Positions 12,701 through 24,705 are shown, numbered from the stretch's first letter. The stretch is DNA of 64,000 nucleotides from Aphelenchoides besseyi (GCA_024699855.1 JAMPIQ010000001.1:4030001-4094000), one strand, 5' to 3'. A program made the numbers and translations. Notes: generated from the sequence alone by a model not told the origin.

Positions 12701-15700
12701 AAAACCGTTGGAACACTCCGACTACTGGTGGTTTACGGAAGTTGCTGAGGAAGCAAAAGAAGACTTTCAACCGGAACTCGATATCATTCATCCCATCGAA
12801 CACAAACAAACTGCTAATGTTACTGTTGAAAAATTCGTGATCACCATTGAGACAGGAACCGAAGAGACGTCGCCGGTCATATTGCTTGAAAGCTCATTGA
12901 AAGCAATGGCACAAGACTGGTCGGGATTGTTGAATGTCGACGCAACAGTGGAACTTCAAGTCTCGTACTACAACGAAGCATTCAGTGTCTGGGAGCCAGT
13001 GATTGAGCCTGTGGAACGACAACTGGGAATTTGGGAATGCTGGCGATTGCACGTCAAGGTTGGTCATTGAATCGAAAGAAGAACTATAGAATTTATAGCT
13101 GCGTAGCCATAGTGAAGAAGAATTAGCTGAAAGATCATCGAGACGATCAGTCGCTCTTCCAAAAATAACTATCGATTTGACAGCCACTGAAACTTTGGAT
13201 CTAACAATCACAAAGTCCTTCATTCAGTTGCTTACATCATTGAGTAACATGTACGATCAAGCAGCCAAACAGATCTCTCCACCGTCTCAACGTGAACTTC
13301 CCGGCAAATCCGCCTACTTGTTGCTCAATGACACTGGAGTTTCGGTCAAAGTTCGAAATTCGGACACATTACAAGTAGGTTGAAGACGAAACAAACATTT
13401 CGATTGATGTTTTTAGGTAAGCGAAAACAACGAACCGGTCGATGCCACTCGTGGATCGTACATTGAGATGAATCCGATTGTCAACTCCATTTCTATTGGA
13501 TTAAGACCGGAGAAGAATCCACGTCTTACGGAACTTTCTTTTGAGATCATGAACACAGAACATTTGATCAACATTATTCGCGCTGAAACTCGTTGCGTTA
13601 GTTTGAACAAACACGATGGCAACGGCGAGCAATGGCGAATGCTTGTGAATACGCAGATCGAGAACAATCGTCATTTGATTGTTCTACGCTCACTGATCAA
13701 CTTTGTCAATCATTTGGATCAACCGCTGGAAATCTTCTCGATATCCGGTTCCTTGCAATTGACCAGTTGTGGTGTGGTCAAACCTGGAGATCGGAATGCG
13801 TTGAATGTTTCATTGGAATCGCTTTACACGGACACTGGCGAGTTCTTCTTCCAGCCGACAAACGATCTGTAACTCAATTAGTTAATCGTACGACATTTAT
13901 CACAACGTTTAGATATGAGATTAGTGCAGAATCGGTTTCATGGCACAAATTCCATACGAAGAATCGATTTACTACATCGTGTGTCGACAAGAACAATCCG
14001 GATAAGAACATTTACTTCGAGCTTGTCGTTATTTCTGACGAAGTACTTAACGAGCGAGGAAAGAAGATGTTTGACGTTGAAGAGTACACGGTTCACATCT
14101 ATCCATCGCTTACATACCGCAACATTTTACCGATGGATATGCAAATTTGGGAACCGTCGAAAACAACGGTTAAAGCCGGACACGACATACCGTTGAATGT
14201 GATTGCTGGACAAACAATAAAGTTCACGGTAAACATCTTGATTCTTGTATTCACTAACTCGGTGGTTTAGATCGATTATAACGGCGAATACAAAGGAGAG
14301 CTGAAATTGAAACAAAAACTTCAGGATCTGGAAATAGTGACTTTACACTCCGAAACATCGAACTCCGAAGTGGTAAGTCACGACAAAGAGATTACTCTTA
14401 TTGATCATTTTAGAATCTTGGTGTCCATTGGGGAACTGAATATCATCGAAAAGAGTGCACGGTCTTCGCGCCCTATTGGTTTGTCAACTCGACTGGCAAA
14501 GATCTTACTTATATTGTAAGTGCTTGCTGATTACTTTGTTGTTTATCTCTTGTAATTAGATTTGTTATTTATTGAATTTCTTTTTACTGATCTTCTTACT
14601 TTAGGACGCTATTTTTTCTCAATCTTCGAAACTACGATCGTGCGTTTCGTGCAAATCACGTCGCTCTTTACTCAACGCTCATAAGGTTAGCGATTCGAAT
14701 CTCCATCGATCTTTGTTGTTGTCCGTTTTCTGTTTCTTGAATCAGTTGTTCAGCTTAACTGTAAGTTTTTAGTCAAAACATGAGATCCATCACAAAGCCA
14801 ACAGTAATCCCATCTTGATACCGTTTGCTGATAATCGATTCCGAACAAAAAAGAAGTCTCGGGTTCGCGTCGAGAATTCTTTCCTCAGCGACGAGTTTCC
14901 CATCGATACAGCCGGAAATGCCGGCAGAGTCACGTGTAAGCATTCGAACGGTTTGGAATACGAGTTGAGTGTCGACGTTCATCTCTGTCAATCGGGATTG
15001 ACTAAAGTCGTTACGTTCACTTCTTTCTATATTCTTCAAAACAGCTCCAAGTTTGATATCCAAGTCAAAGAGTACGATTCGAACAACGCTGCGGTGTGGT
15101 TGGATGTACCGGCTGAATCCGTAAGCTTGAATAACGGAAACGAAATCAACTCGAATCTTTTCAGTGCGTCAATTTCTGGCCAATGCAAAACTCGAAGCGA
15201 AAGTTCTTGTGTTGTCGTTATGCGGGACAAAACGACGAGTCGGCGCTGTTTCCATTCACCGAAAACTTTGAAGAGTTTTGTCCAACAAACAGCGAACATC
15301 TCGGTTTTTATGTCACTTGTACGATTGCTGAACACTCATCGGTTATCAACATCGAAAGCTTTACTCCGGGCATGGCATCTGCTATCTTAATCAACGACAC
15401 CGACCAAGTGATCTCATATGTTCAAAAAGGACTCCCGCCAGAAGCCGGTTCCTCTCTCGAACCGCACCATCAACGGATATTCACGTACACCGATTTGTGT
15501 CGTAAAGGTATGCAAAATCAGCGAACAAAACTCAACTCGTATATTCAGATCGTGCGATTGAATGGTGGAGCGGAAAGCATAAGGGCGAGATTTCATTGAT
15601 AATAGACAAACTTTTGAGCTACGAACCGTCAAACGACAACACCGCTAATTATTGGACATCGTTTTTGAATGGTCGACAGCGAACGATTCTGTTTACTCAC

Positions 15701-18209
15701 GATCTTTCCGTTGCCACCATTGCCAAAGAAGCTTACGAAGTTGAGCGAATGGACCAACAAATTGAATTGAAGCGAGTTTATGGTTACAATTCAACTAACT
15801 GAACAATTTTGCCTTTCAGTTTGCCGGGAATTGGACTGTCACTTGTAAACAATCGAATCGGTCACGAGATCATGTTTTTGGGTATCTCAAACTCGGGAGC
15901 TCTATGGGAACATCAACTTCGCGCTCGTTTTCGTTTGTTCTCAACCAAAGTCATTCATTTGATCGAAGACAACTATCAGCGTTGGCTGCAAACTGGCAAA
16001 CCACCGGGATTTGTAACGATCGAGAACTTGGAAATCGACTTTGCAAATTCGATTATGAAGAAGAAAAAGAAGAAATCGGAATTGTCAGCCACTGTTCGCC
16101 GCTCGTTCCGAAACGGTCTTTACGTCATGTATCGCAAATCGTTGCATCAAACTCAACTACATGTCAAGTTAAATCATTTGCAAATTGACAATCAAGTATG
16201 TTAGCCATTGACTCCAAAACCCAATCGAACATTTCAGTTGCCTGCTTGTGTCTTCCCATGTGTTCTGGCCGTCGTTCCACCACCTCGTTCGCTTGTAACC
16301 GAGAACGGTAGTCCTCAAAACAAGAATCATTAAATTTCGACTTTTAGTTCCGAAACCATTTGCCGAATTAAGTTTCATTATGAATCAATCCGAACATTCA
16401 AACATCGTGCAAATCAAGTATCTTCATTTATTGATTCAAGAATTCAATATTCGCATTGATAAGGGTCTCGTCGAAGCATCGTTGGCGTTGTTTAACAGTG
16501 AACAGATCTCAGTTCCTTACACGGTAATAACAATCGAAACGAAACGTTCAATTCTTTTGTTTTTCAGCCGGAAATGTTTCAGAAAGATCTGGAACTGACG
16601 CATCCAAAGCTTCAAGAACGTGTCACTGCAACAAAACAGTCGAAACAAAAAGCATTTTATCACGACTTACATATCTCACCGCTGATGGTTAGTTGAAACT
16701 AACCAGTCGATTGTAAACTCTCAAGTTTTTAGGTACATTTCAGCTTCTCTCAAGGCGGAAGCATGAAACGTCGTTCCCAAAACTCGGATTCCAAATCGGT
16801 TAAACAGCCGAGCAATCGACTGTTTGCATTGATTAAAGTCTTGATGAAATCTGTTGGAGTTACCGTGACCGAAGTTCAAGATGTGGTCTTCAGGTTTGCA
16901 ATCAAGTTATAAAACTATTATTATTCTCGTTTTTAGATTAGCATATTTCGAACGTAAACACACGTTTTACAACAAGGAACAACTTCAATCAGAAATTACT
17001 TCGCATTACACAAAACAATTCATCAAACAACTTTACGTTCTCGTTTTGGGGCTTGATGTGATTGGAAATCCGTATGGTTTGGTTATGGACGTCGGTAGTG
17101 GAGTAGTTGATGCATTCTATCAACCATACCAAGTAAGTAGTTGAACACAATGTTCGGTCACTGTAACAATCATTTAGGGTGCAATTCAAGGCCCTGAAGA
17201 GTTCGTTGAAGGTGTTGCATTAGGTGTCTCGTCGCTTTTTACTCATACTTTTGGTGGTGCTGCATCAGCAGTTTCGCGAATTACTGGAACAGTTGGCAAA
17301 GGAGTTGCTGCATTGACGTTAGATGAGGTTGAGTTGACTTTTTATTATTCGATTCAAATTGACTGTTCAGGAGTATCAACGTAAACGTCAAGAAGCAATG
17401 AATCGACGACCACAGAATTTCGCCGAGGGCTTGACTCGAAATGCCGATACACTTTGTCAAGGAGTGATTGGTGGAATGACCGGTCTGTTGTTTCAATACG
17501 TAAATGGAAGGTATTTTTGGAAATTTAGGAGTTTTCACGAAACCAATCAAAGGAGCACGACAAGGTGGTGCCGGGGGATTTTTTAAGGGAGTTGGAAAAG
17601 GTCTGATTGGCGTAGTTTTACGTCCAGCATCTGGTATTGTCGACTTTACGAGTGGATCCATCAATGCGGTTAAGAAGCAAGTAGTCCAAGCAGACATTTC
17701 AACATCGTTTCGTTTAGTGCTGCCACGGGATCAAAGTCAATTGAACCACTTCGACCGACTCGTTTCATTCCAATCGATCACATCATTCGACCGTTTAACT
17801 ACTTTGAAGCGTGTGGTTATCGAATCTTCCGAGACATCAACAATGGATCTTATGCTGACAGCGAGAATTTTATTGGGCACGCGTTCATCAACATGCGCAA
17901 TGTTTTCTTGATTACCGATCAGTAGGATACAAAGCTCGCCTCTAAAAGCTGTAAATTTTTAGTCGTGTGATCATGGCACATCGAAAATCGTGTACCGGAT
18001 CATGGGGAACAGATTGGACGTATTTGTTCGAAGAATTGGAGCCACCGCAACCGATAGCCGAGGGTGTCAAACTAACGTTCAAGCAACGCAAAAAGGCGAC
18101 TCTCGGTTTTGGACAATCTGGCGGAAAGGGAATCAAGTTTTGCGATCAAAATGTTGCTGATAATGTCAATTTGAAATTGAAATATGCCTACGACGAATCT
18201 CAATATTAA
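6740..18209 (+). CDS. VPS13: VPS13 bridge-like lipid-transfer protein (A/C type)
   Basis: VPS13 moves bulk lipid between membranes at organelle contact sites. The start at 6740 gives the chorein N-terminus: [20 protein letters not shown], then [12 protein letters not shown] and [12 protein letters not shown]. The repeating-groove body follows for most of the gene. At 12.6-16 kb come the segments of the adaptor-binding (VAB) region, for example [16 protein letters not shown]. At 17.1-17.65 kb is the ATG2/VPS13 C-terminal amphipathic region, [19 protein letters not shown] and [20 protein letters not shown]. The last exon (from about 17.96 kb) forms the C-terminal PH-like part, ending at TAA 18207-18209. 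There are some 35-40 introns, mostly 40-55 nt; one at about 7377-7424 was placed by family alignment. I estimate roughly 3,200 residues and see no frameshift. AATAAA lies at 18248-18253. Confidence 0.95.
14605..14685 (+). other. possible cassette exon inside VPS13
   Basis: The VPS13 intron between LTYI (ending about 14515) and the next sure exon (from about 14773, KHEIHHK) is about 258 nt, five times the usual size. Inside it, an 81-nt open stretch is preceded by ttactttag and followed by gttagc. It starts and ends in phase 0, so it would add 27 residues including a CVSC pair without changing the frame. Its use is inferred only. Confidence 0.3.
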
Positions 18210-18280
18210 CTGGATTGTATGCAATCTTAAAACCGTTTAACTATAATAATAAACACGCTTGTCTTGTATAAGTTACAACC

Positions 18281-18703
18281 AAAGAAATTGGCCTGTTGTT
18301 TACATTTTCGAGATTGTTGATTAAACAAATTGAAACTCTAGAGTGGATATCTTGAATAAGTTTTTGGCTTTTTATCGCCATTCTTACTTTAAGAATACCC
18401 GGATTGTTCGCTTACAATCACTATGGCGAAGGACACGAAACATTAGAGGAGTTGGTTAAGAAGCCGAATGCTATACCGCCCGTCTACGAAGCTCCGGAGA
18501 CACCGAATCTTGATCGAGGTCTTTCGTTGGCCGAATTTTCATCTGCTGCTCGTTGAGTTTGCTTCCAATAAACAGATTACTTTCGATTGTTATGCAAGTA
18601 AACAGTTTGTTTTCGAACCTCAGCTCTTCATTTCGTATTATGGGAATGGCGACTGCAACGTTTATTTCAGCGTCAACGATTCATTTCCGAATGATGTTTG
18701 ACT
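18281..18703 (+). repeat. permuted copy of TFB1M last exon and 3' flank
   Basis: 18384-18703 matches, in inverted orientation, the last exon of TFB1M plus its 3' flank at 49500-49816. I find 2 mismatches in about 312 nt (CAA(C/T)GA and TT(T/C)CCG near 18675-18690). Just before it, 18281-18383 matches the sequence that lies downstream of that block at the TFB1M locus (49374-49478), but only at about 80%. So the two blocks are in swapped order here. They join at a short CAT microhomology. The copy includes the intron acceptor, the TFB1M stop and an AATAAA at 18568-18573. It sits directly behind VPS13 and has no promoter or 5' exons, so it is not a gene. Confidence 0.9.
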
Positions 18704-19341
18704 TTGTGATTAAGATTAGATCAATTTTAGCATGGTAACAAAAGATAACTTCGAAGCGCAGAGAAAACTTTTCTCTAACTCGTGATATGTTGGAAAGGTG
18801 TGCTGTCGGTCCCCTCGGGCGAGTTCGGTCGGTAATTGCAAGTTTCTCGTTTTATGCTCATCATAGTCCGTTCGTTTGAGTGGGCGTTTGATTGGCGACC
18901 TTCAACGAGAATTTTTTACTAAGAGTGAAAACTTTTCTCATTCACAATTCTGTTCGCCTTCTGTTGCCTAGTGATCGTTCACGTCGTTTCTGGTTTGCGA
19001 TCTTGTTCCATTTCTTTCGTATCGTTCCATCTTTTGTCTGTCAATTAACATCAAAACCGATTCGACAACGCAACCTTTCGCTCCTTTACTTTCATCTTAT
19101 TGTTCACAACAATTGTGTTTTCGTCTTCGCATTACCAAGAAATGCATCATCGTAATTTCGACGAGAAATCTGAGTTCCTGTTCTCTTTTTCGCTTCAGAT
19201 CATTGTTCGACGTTGAAACCCCAAAGAACATTGATAAGCGAATCTATGAAGTCTTCGTTTCATTGAGATTTTTGATTGAACGATTGTTTCTGTTACCTAA
19301 ACCAAAATACTTCAGAGAACTTGGCCAAACGGAACATTGCA
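18704..19341. other. intergenic, no gene seen
   Basis: This is T-rich sequence between the repeat and the carboxypeptidase start. Open frames here lack ATG starts and family similarity. It presumably holds the carboxypeptidase promoter. Confidence 0.4.
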
Positions 19342-21501
19342 ATGATCTCTTCATGGTTCCTACTATCGCTGATCTCAATCGTTTCGTGTGAACTGAGCTC
19401 TGTTTCTGGGTACCCACTCTTAGCATGAAATGAATCCAATGGTTTGATTTAAGGAAATACAAAGTCTTGCAACTGAATCCCATCTCCAGCGAACAGTTAA
19501 CTTTAGTTCATCAGCTGCACGATGAGGGAGAAGTAAGCGAACTTGCGGTTAGGTTGAAATAATAAGTGAGCATTTAGTTGGATTTTTGGAAAGAACCGTC
19601 AGTGCACAACGCATCAGCCGAAGTTATGATTCGTCCCGATCAACTGGAATCGTTTGTTAACGTCTTAAAGAACGCGTCAGTGCCATTTCGCGTGATTGTT
19701 GACGATTTGGCCAAGTATTTAGGACGATCTGTTTAGCAAGAAGTAAACGTTTGATTGCAGACTGATTGCGGAAAAAGAGGGTTTGAGTAGCAAATGGAAT
19801 CGTGCATTACGTTTGCTAACCACCAGTGGAAAACGAGACGACACCTCTCATACTTTTGGTTTAACCATGGGTGACTATTACGATTACGATGAGCTGGTCA
19901 ATTTCATGCAACGAGTTCACGCAGCCATCCCTTCACGTACGCGAATTGTTTCAATTGGCAAAACCGTTGAAAACCGCGAGATGCAAGCAATACAAGTGAG
20001 TCGAATACGATCATGACTGAACGAAGGCTTTGCTGTAGTTTGGCAATCCAGCGGATAAATCAAGACCGGTCATTTGGATTGATGCCGGGATTCACGCACG
20101 GTTCGTATGACTAGTTGTCTGAGCTGTAAATGTTGATTTAAGAGAGTGGGCAGCAATACATTCGGGAATGTATTTCATTCAAATGGTATGCTCGTGAGAA
20201 AATTTAAAAACTAGATCCAAATATTTGAAGATTGCAAACGCAATTTTGGATAATCGTGATCCACTTCAACGACAAATTACCGAACTGCTTAAAGTCATGG
20301 ACATTTTCATTCTTCCAGTGGCCAATCCGGACGGTTATCAATACACACGTGTGGATCCCGGTCTTGTGGAGTACAGAATGTGGAGAAAGTCGAGATCGAA
20401 GCCGATTTGTCACGAAACAACCACCGGTCGTAGACGTTGTTGTTCGGGAGTCGATTTGAATCGTAATTTTGCATACAAATTTTCGGGTTCGTATCTTTAC
20501 TTCTGTTTTACATACAATGTTCTTTTTGTAGCTACGGGTACCAGCTTTTCGGCTTGCTCAGAAATCTATCACGGGGCCGGAGCTTTCTCGGAACCGGAAA
20601 CAAAGAACATTCGAGATGCAGTTATGTCTTCCGATCTTCGCGGGCGTATTGAAGCTTTTATCACTTTGCACGCGTATTCACAAGTTTGTTCCATCTTAAA
20701 GTAGCAGAATAACAATTCTTTCAGTTGCTTATTTATCCCTACGCAGACAGAAAAGGCCACTATCCAGAAGACATTGCTGACTTGCGATCGGTTGCTAGTC
20801 GTGCCGTTGTAGCGATGGGTGAGAAGTTTGGAACGAAATACACGGTAATTGAGCTAAAGTTATAAGCGACTAACGATCATTTAGTATGGAACTGGGCCTG
20901 AAATCATTTGTATGAGGCAATTATTTGTATAAACAACTAACCGGCTTATTTAGACGCATATACTGGTGGATCATCCGATTGGGCTAAAGAAACTGCCCGC
21001 ATCAAGTACTCGTATACTATCGAATTGAGACCATCGTACAATGGTAAGATCAATTTAACAATTGATACATTTCTAATCGAATGTGTAATAGACTGGAACG
21101 GTTTTGTACTTTCGAGATCACAACTGATTCCAACAGCTAGAGAGACCTTCGACGGCTTACTTGTGATTATGGAAGCAGTTGCGAAACAGAAGCCGAAACG
21201 AAATGATGGTACGACAAGCCATGATTTCACGCATGCTTCTTAAACGCTTACTTGTTAACTCGTCAATTAGTCTTGTTGTTATCAAATAAATCGTTAATTG
21301 CTGCTTCTCCAACACTGCTTTTAATAAACACGTAATTATAAGCCCTCAATTATAGCTCAAACCATCACGTCCGCTCCTTCGGTTTGTGTTGATCGTGCTC
21401 CCACTTGTGCACATTGGTTGAGTCAACGGCCGAACATTTGTCGCGATGCTCGTCAAGCGATGGCACGTGAGTGTAGAAAAACATGTCAAATTTGTACTTA
21501 A
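19342..21501 (+). CDS. secreted M14 metallocarboxypeptidase with C-terminal ShKT domain
   Basis: This is a zinc exopeptidase of the carboxypeptidase A type. The start at 19342 gives a signal peptide, MISSWFLLSLISIVSC. The propeptide follows (KYKVLQLNP...LDFWKEPSV...FRVIVDDL). The catalytic domain begins near DDTSHTFGLTMGDYYDYDE. Zinc ligands are in GIHAREW (His and Glu; the Arg codon is split by an intron) and TLHAYSQ (His). Substrate-site residues are in GVDLNRNF, and the catalytic Glu is in YSYTIELRP. After a 140-nt intron, an exon at 21356-21501 adds a six-cysteine ShKT module (CVDRAPTCAHW...CRKTCQIC). Several acceptors end in AAG. Reading through the last intron gives a shorter protein ending at 21243, with AATAAA at 21285 and 21323. 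A paralogue lies at the right edge of the window. Confidence 0.92.
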
Positions 21502-21628
21502 TGTAAATAAAACCCATTAATTGTCGTTAGTATACAGTTTAGATCTCTAGACAGATGAGTAATCAAGACTTTAAAGTCTTATTAAATGAATGTCGACAAC
21601 AAAACCAAGAGATCTTTAAATCTTCGGA

Positions 21629-22253
21629 TTAACTTTCTTTTGGAACTTTAACGGGCGGTGCATCTTCGTCCGCTTCATTGTTGGGCTTTTCGGCCATTGC
21701 TTCGGTCATAGATGCGATCTCCAAAGCCACTCGAATTGGTGTATTGAATTCGGAAGGCAGTCGATTTCGTTGATTTTCGAAGACTGATGGTGGAATGACA
21801 ATTGCAATGTAGCCAGAATAATCTCGCGATGTCTTCAAAAGCTGCGGATTGGTCAACAACTTTGCGTTAACTTCGATCAGTGTCGCTTTGATACCGGCAC
21901 GAATCATGTAAACGGAGCCGTCAGAACACGTGATTCGACAGATTTTTGTTTCTGGAGACAATTTCAGTCCACCCTGAAAAGAAAAAGAAGTCAGATGTAA
22001 AGATCATCGAACTTACTTTTTTGCTTTTTCCAACCACCGACTGTTTGCTGCGATCGCGTCCGCCGTTTTTCTTCGTCGACGTATCGAACGAGAATTCGGA
22101 GATCTCTTTGGTCAGGCATTGGTGATCCTCGCTTAATAGTATCATGATGATTCCACTGGGATGTCGCAGATAATCAACTCCGGGATTCTTGGCCGCTCGA
22201 AAAAGCGAAAACGAACGTTCTTGGAAACGGGGATACGACGGCGGTTCGGTCAT
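21629..22253 (-). CDS. ABITRAM: Abitram-like protein (FAM206/Simiate family)
   Basis: Abitram is a small biotinyl-lipoyl-like fold protein linked in vertebrates to actin binding and nuclear speckles. The start at 22253 gives MTEPPSYPRFQERSFSLFR. The N-terminal part keeps the HPSGIIMILLSEDH strand pattern. After one short intron (about 21976-22017) the C-terminal half matches the family signature CRITCSDGSVYMIRAGI...LIEVNAKLL...SGYIAIVIPPS. An acidic tail ends at 21629. Length is near 195 residues, slightly longer than the vertebrate protein. It is the last of three tandem minus-strand genes. An AATAAA-complement near 22347 suggests that PEX19 ends only about 100 nt upstream of its start. Its role here is inferred from the family. 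Confidence 0.82.
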
Positions 22254-22475
22254 CTGTTCATGTGTTGAATTAGTTGAGCATCGAAATAGGGCTTAAATAT
22301 CAACGGTCAATACCTTCTTCGTAGTTCAATTCCCGCTCTGACTAGAACTTTGTTTATTAATTCTTGGAAATAAACAAAAACTGGCAAGAAGTTTAAAGAT
22401 TGAGCAAAACGCGTAGTTCAAATGGCTAAGTGATTAAGTGCAGATGTGAAAGCGTAGAGTTCAAAGATCGAGAAT

Positions 22476-23287
22476 TTACATTATCGAACATTGAGCATCT
22501 CCGGCGTTGGCAAGTCCCGGCAACGAAGGTAAATTGGGCATGTCGCCGTTCTGAAACTTCGACTCAAAACGTTCAATCAACGGCTGCGGGATCTCGCCAA
22601 GATCGCGAAGTTTTGCCCAAAGATTATTTTGCTTTTGTGTTTGGTCGGCGGTTGGCGGATCGTCTGAAGCTTCGTACGCAGCCACCAATTCGCCAAAAGC
22701 CTAAACGAAAAGATAGAGAAAATAAAGGTTAGAAGCTTACATTTTGTTGTTCAATAAGACTACGTTTTTCCTCCTCTTTCAAAATCGAAGGTTTTTCGGC
22801 CAAATATTCATCAATCAACTCTTTGAATTGTTTGATCAACGGCAGGATGACGTCTTTCGTAAAACAATCTTTGAGAAGAGATTCCATAAACGATCGGAAC
22901 TCCGGTTCGACTTTCTCTTCCTCCAAAAACTTGTTGATTCCCAACAACTCGCATAGGAACTCGTGACTCGCATCGTTTAGATTCAACTTCTCCGTCTCTA
23001 CGCCTTCCATTGCTTGAGGTATGGCGACTTCGCGAAGTATTCGCTATAATAGAAACAAACGAATATAGAAAACTTCGTAGCCCAACCTCGAAGTTCTCAG
23101 CAGCTTTGCGTGTTGCTGCCTCGTCCATTGGGGCCAAAAAATCGTCGAGATCGTCGTCCGAAGTCTTTGGCGGTGGTTGTGGACGTTTCTTGAAATCGAT
23201 CAGTGCCTCATCTAACAACTCGCTAAGTGCATTAACATCCTCGGCCTGCTGCACGATTTTGGATGTCTGTTCGGATTCTTGTTTCAT
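22476..23287 (-). CDS. PEX19: PEX19, peroxisomal membrane protein import receptor
   Basis: PEX19 binds newly made peroxisomal membrane proteins in the cytosol and delivers them to PEX3. The chosen ATG at 23287 gives MKQESEQTSKIVQQAEDVN. This is followed by the conserved acidic PEX3-binding helix (ALSELLDEALIDF) and a DDLDDFLAPMDEAA segment. The middle is helical (FRSFMESLLKDCFTKDVILP, EYLAEKPSILKEEE). The C-terminal half has the client-binding helices (LRDLGEIPQPLIERF). The protein ends in the farnesylation box CSIM, the strongest diagnostic. Two or three short introns are present. A same-frame extension upstream to 23380 starts without ATG and lacks family similarity. The gene sits 212 nt behind RAB18. 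Confidence 0.92.
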
Positions 23288-23498
23288 CTGATTGTACGAA
23301 TAGTGAATAAAGTTCGAGGTGTGCAATAATAAATGGATTCTGAGTTCACCATACAAAACGACAAAAAGACGATTTGACATTCGATTTATTACACAAAACA
23401 GTTTTTACATTTCGGTTATGTGCTACATGAAAAGTTTGTTTTATACAGATTCTTTCAGTAGAAAGTTTCGTGTGAAGTTGGAGAACAAAAGTTGGCGA

Positions 23499-24305
23499 TT
23501 AGCACCCGCACCATCCACCATTTTCCTCCTCGTCGTAATTTCTCAATTGCACTCCACCGCTGTTGCTCTCCCACAATCCGGGTGTTTGAATGATCTGAAA
23601 CAACGTTCGTATCAAGAAACTGACAAGGGAAAACACCTTTTCGATCAGCTCTTCAAAAGCGACCTGAACTCCTTCGCGTGTTTTAGCCGATGCTTCGATG
23701 AAGAGCATTTTGTGTCGACGAGCAAATTGCATTCCTTCTTCGAAAGTTACTTCGCGATTTGGTGCATCGATTTTGTTCCCGACCAAAATCTTCATCGCAT
23801 CTGATTTGGTGCAATAGGTCTCCACTTCCAGAATCCAATGCTCCAGTCGATCGAACGTGGTTCTGTTCGTAACGTCGTAAACTGAAAGCTCCTTGTTCAG
23901 CCATTCGATATAAGCAAACCGCCTACCACAAACAATTCCTTGACCACCACGATAATACGACGGGGTCAAAGTACGAAAACGCTCTTGACCGGCAGTGTCC
24001 TTAAGAACAGAACTAGAAAACGAATCGTAAGAACGAAACGAACCCAAATTGCCAGTTTGACTACATTTCCATCGATGTTCATTGTTGTGACTCGGAAATC
24101 GACGCCTGAAATTTTCGGTGATGACCGTTAGCAGCTTCGTTTCTCACCGATCGTTGCAGCCATCTCCTCATCGAAGGTGTCATCAACGAAACGTAGCATC
24201 AAACTGAAGGCGAGATAATCAAACAGAACGCGAGAAAGCAACTCACCTCGATTTTCCAACTCCACTTTCGCCAACAATCAGAATTTTCAACGTCGTCAAC
24301 GCCAT
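23499..24305 (-). CDS. RAB18: RAB18-like small GTPase
   Basis: RAB18 is a lipid-droplet and ER-linked Rab. The start at 24305 gives MALTTLKILIVGESGVGKSS (P-loop). Then come the effector loop (AATIGVDFRVTT), WDTAGQERFRTLTPSYYRG (switch II), VGNKID (NKxD) and IEASAKT (SAK). The family-specific end IIQTPGLWES is present. It terminates in GWCGC, a CxC double-prenylation motif rather than the mammalian CSVL box. Two introns of 48 nt and 42 nt contain no stop and keep the frame, so a naive translation shows false insertions after QGIV and IEK. Both were removed by comparison with the family. It heads the minus-strand cluster with PEX19 and ABITRAM and is head-to-head with COX6C. Confidence 0.93.
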
Positions 24306-24705
24306 TTCATCGTCTCTTGGCATTTTAATTCACAAGCGTAGATCGAATCAGTAGAACAGAATGTTATTGAAGGCACCAAACTGGAAAGAAAACAGGTCCG
24401 TCTGTCGACTGTTTGTTGTGGTGGAGCTCGTGAGTTTCTTTCGAAAATCACACGACAAACAAAATTCGTGTTCGAATTGGCGCCCTTGACAATTCAGGCT
24501 CATCGCCACATTCAATCGTCTGTGCAGAGCTGCTGACTGGCTGTTAAGATGTTCAAGTTTTCGGATAAAATCTTTTTGTTCAGACTTTCGCCAAAATAAC
24601 CGCAGTAAATTGGCGTTCGAAATTTTTCTTCCAGTTTTATATCGGGTACCACAATCACGTTTCTTTTTTATTTTCAGTCACACATCGAATCGCAGTTCTG
24701 TTACG

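Noticed and set aside
22263..22340. tRNA-like T-arm (gttcaattcccgctctgac)
   Set aside because: The matching acceptor stem and a D-arm are missing and the T stem does not pair; it lies in the PEX19-ABITRAM spacer.
23285..23380. N-terminal extension of PEX19
   Set aside because: Starts without ATG and adds residues absent from the family; the ATG at 23287 precedes the conserved PEX3-binding helix.
24610..24705. Upstream in-frame extension of COX6C
   Set aside because: Begins at a TTG, and an acceptor lies between it and the ATG; family length fits the ATG at 24706.
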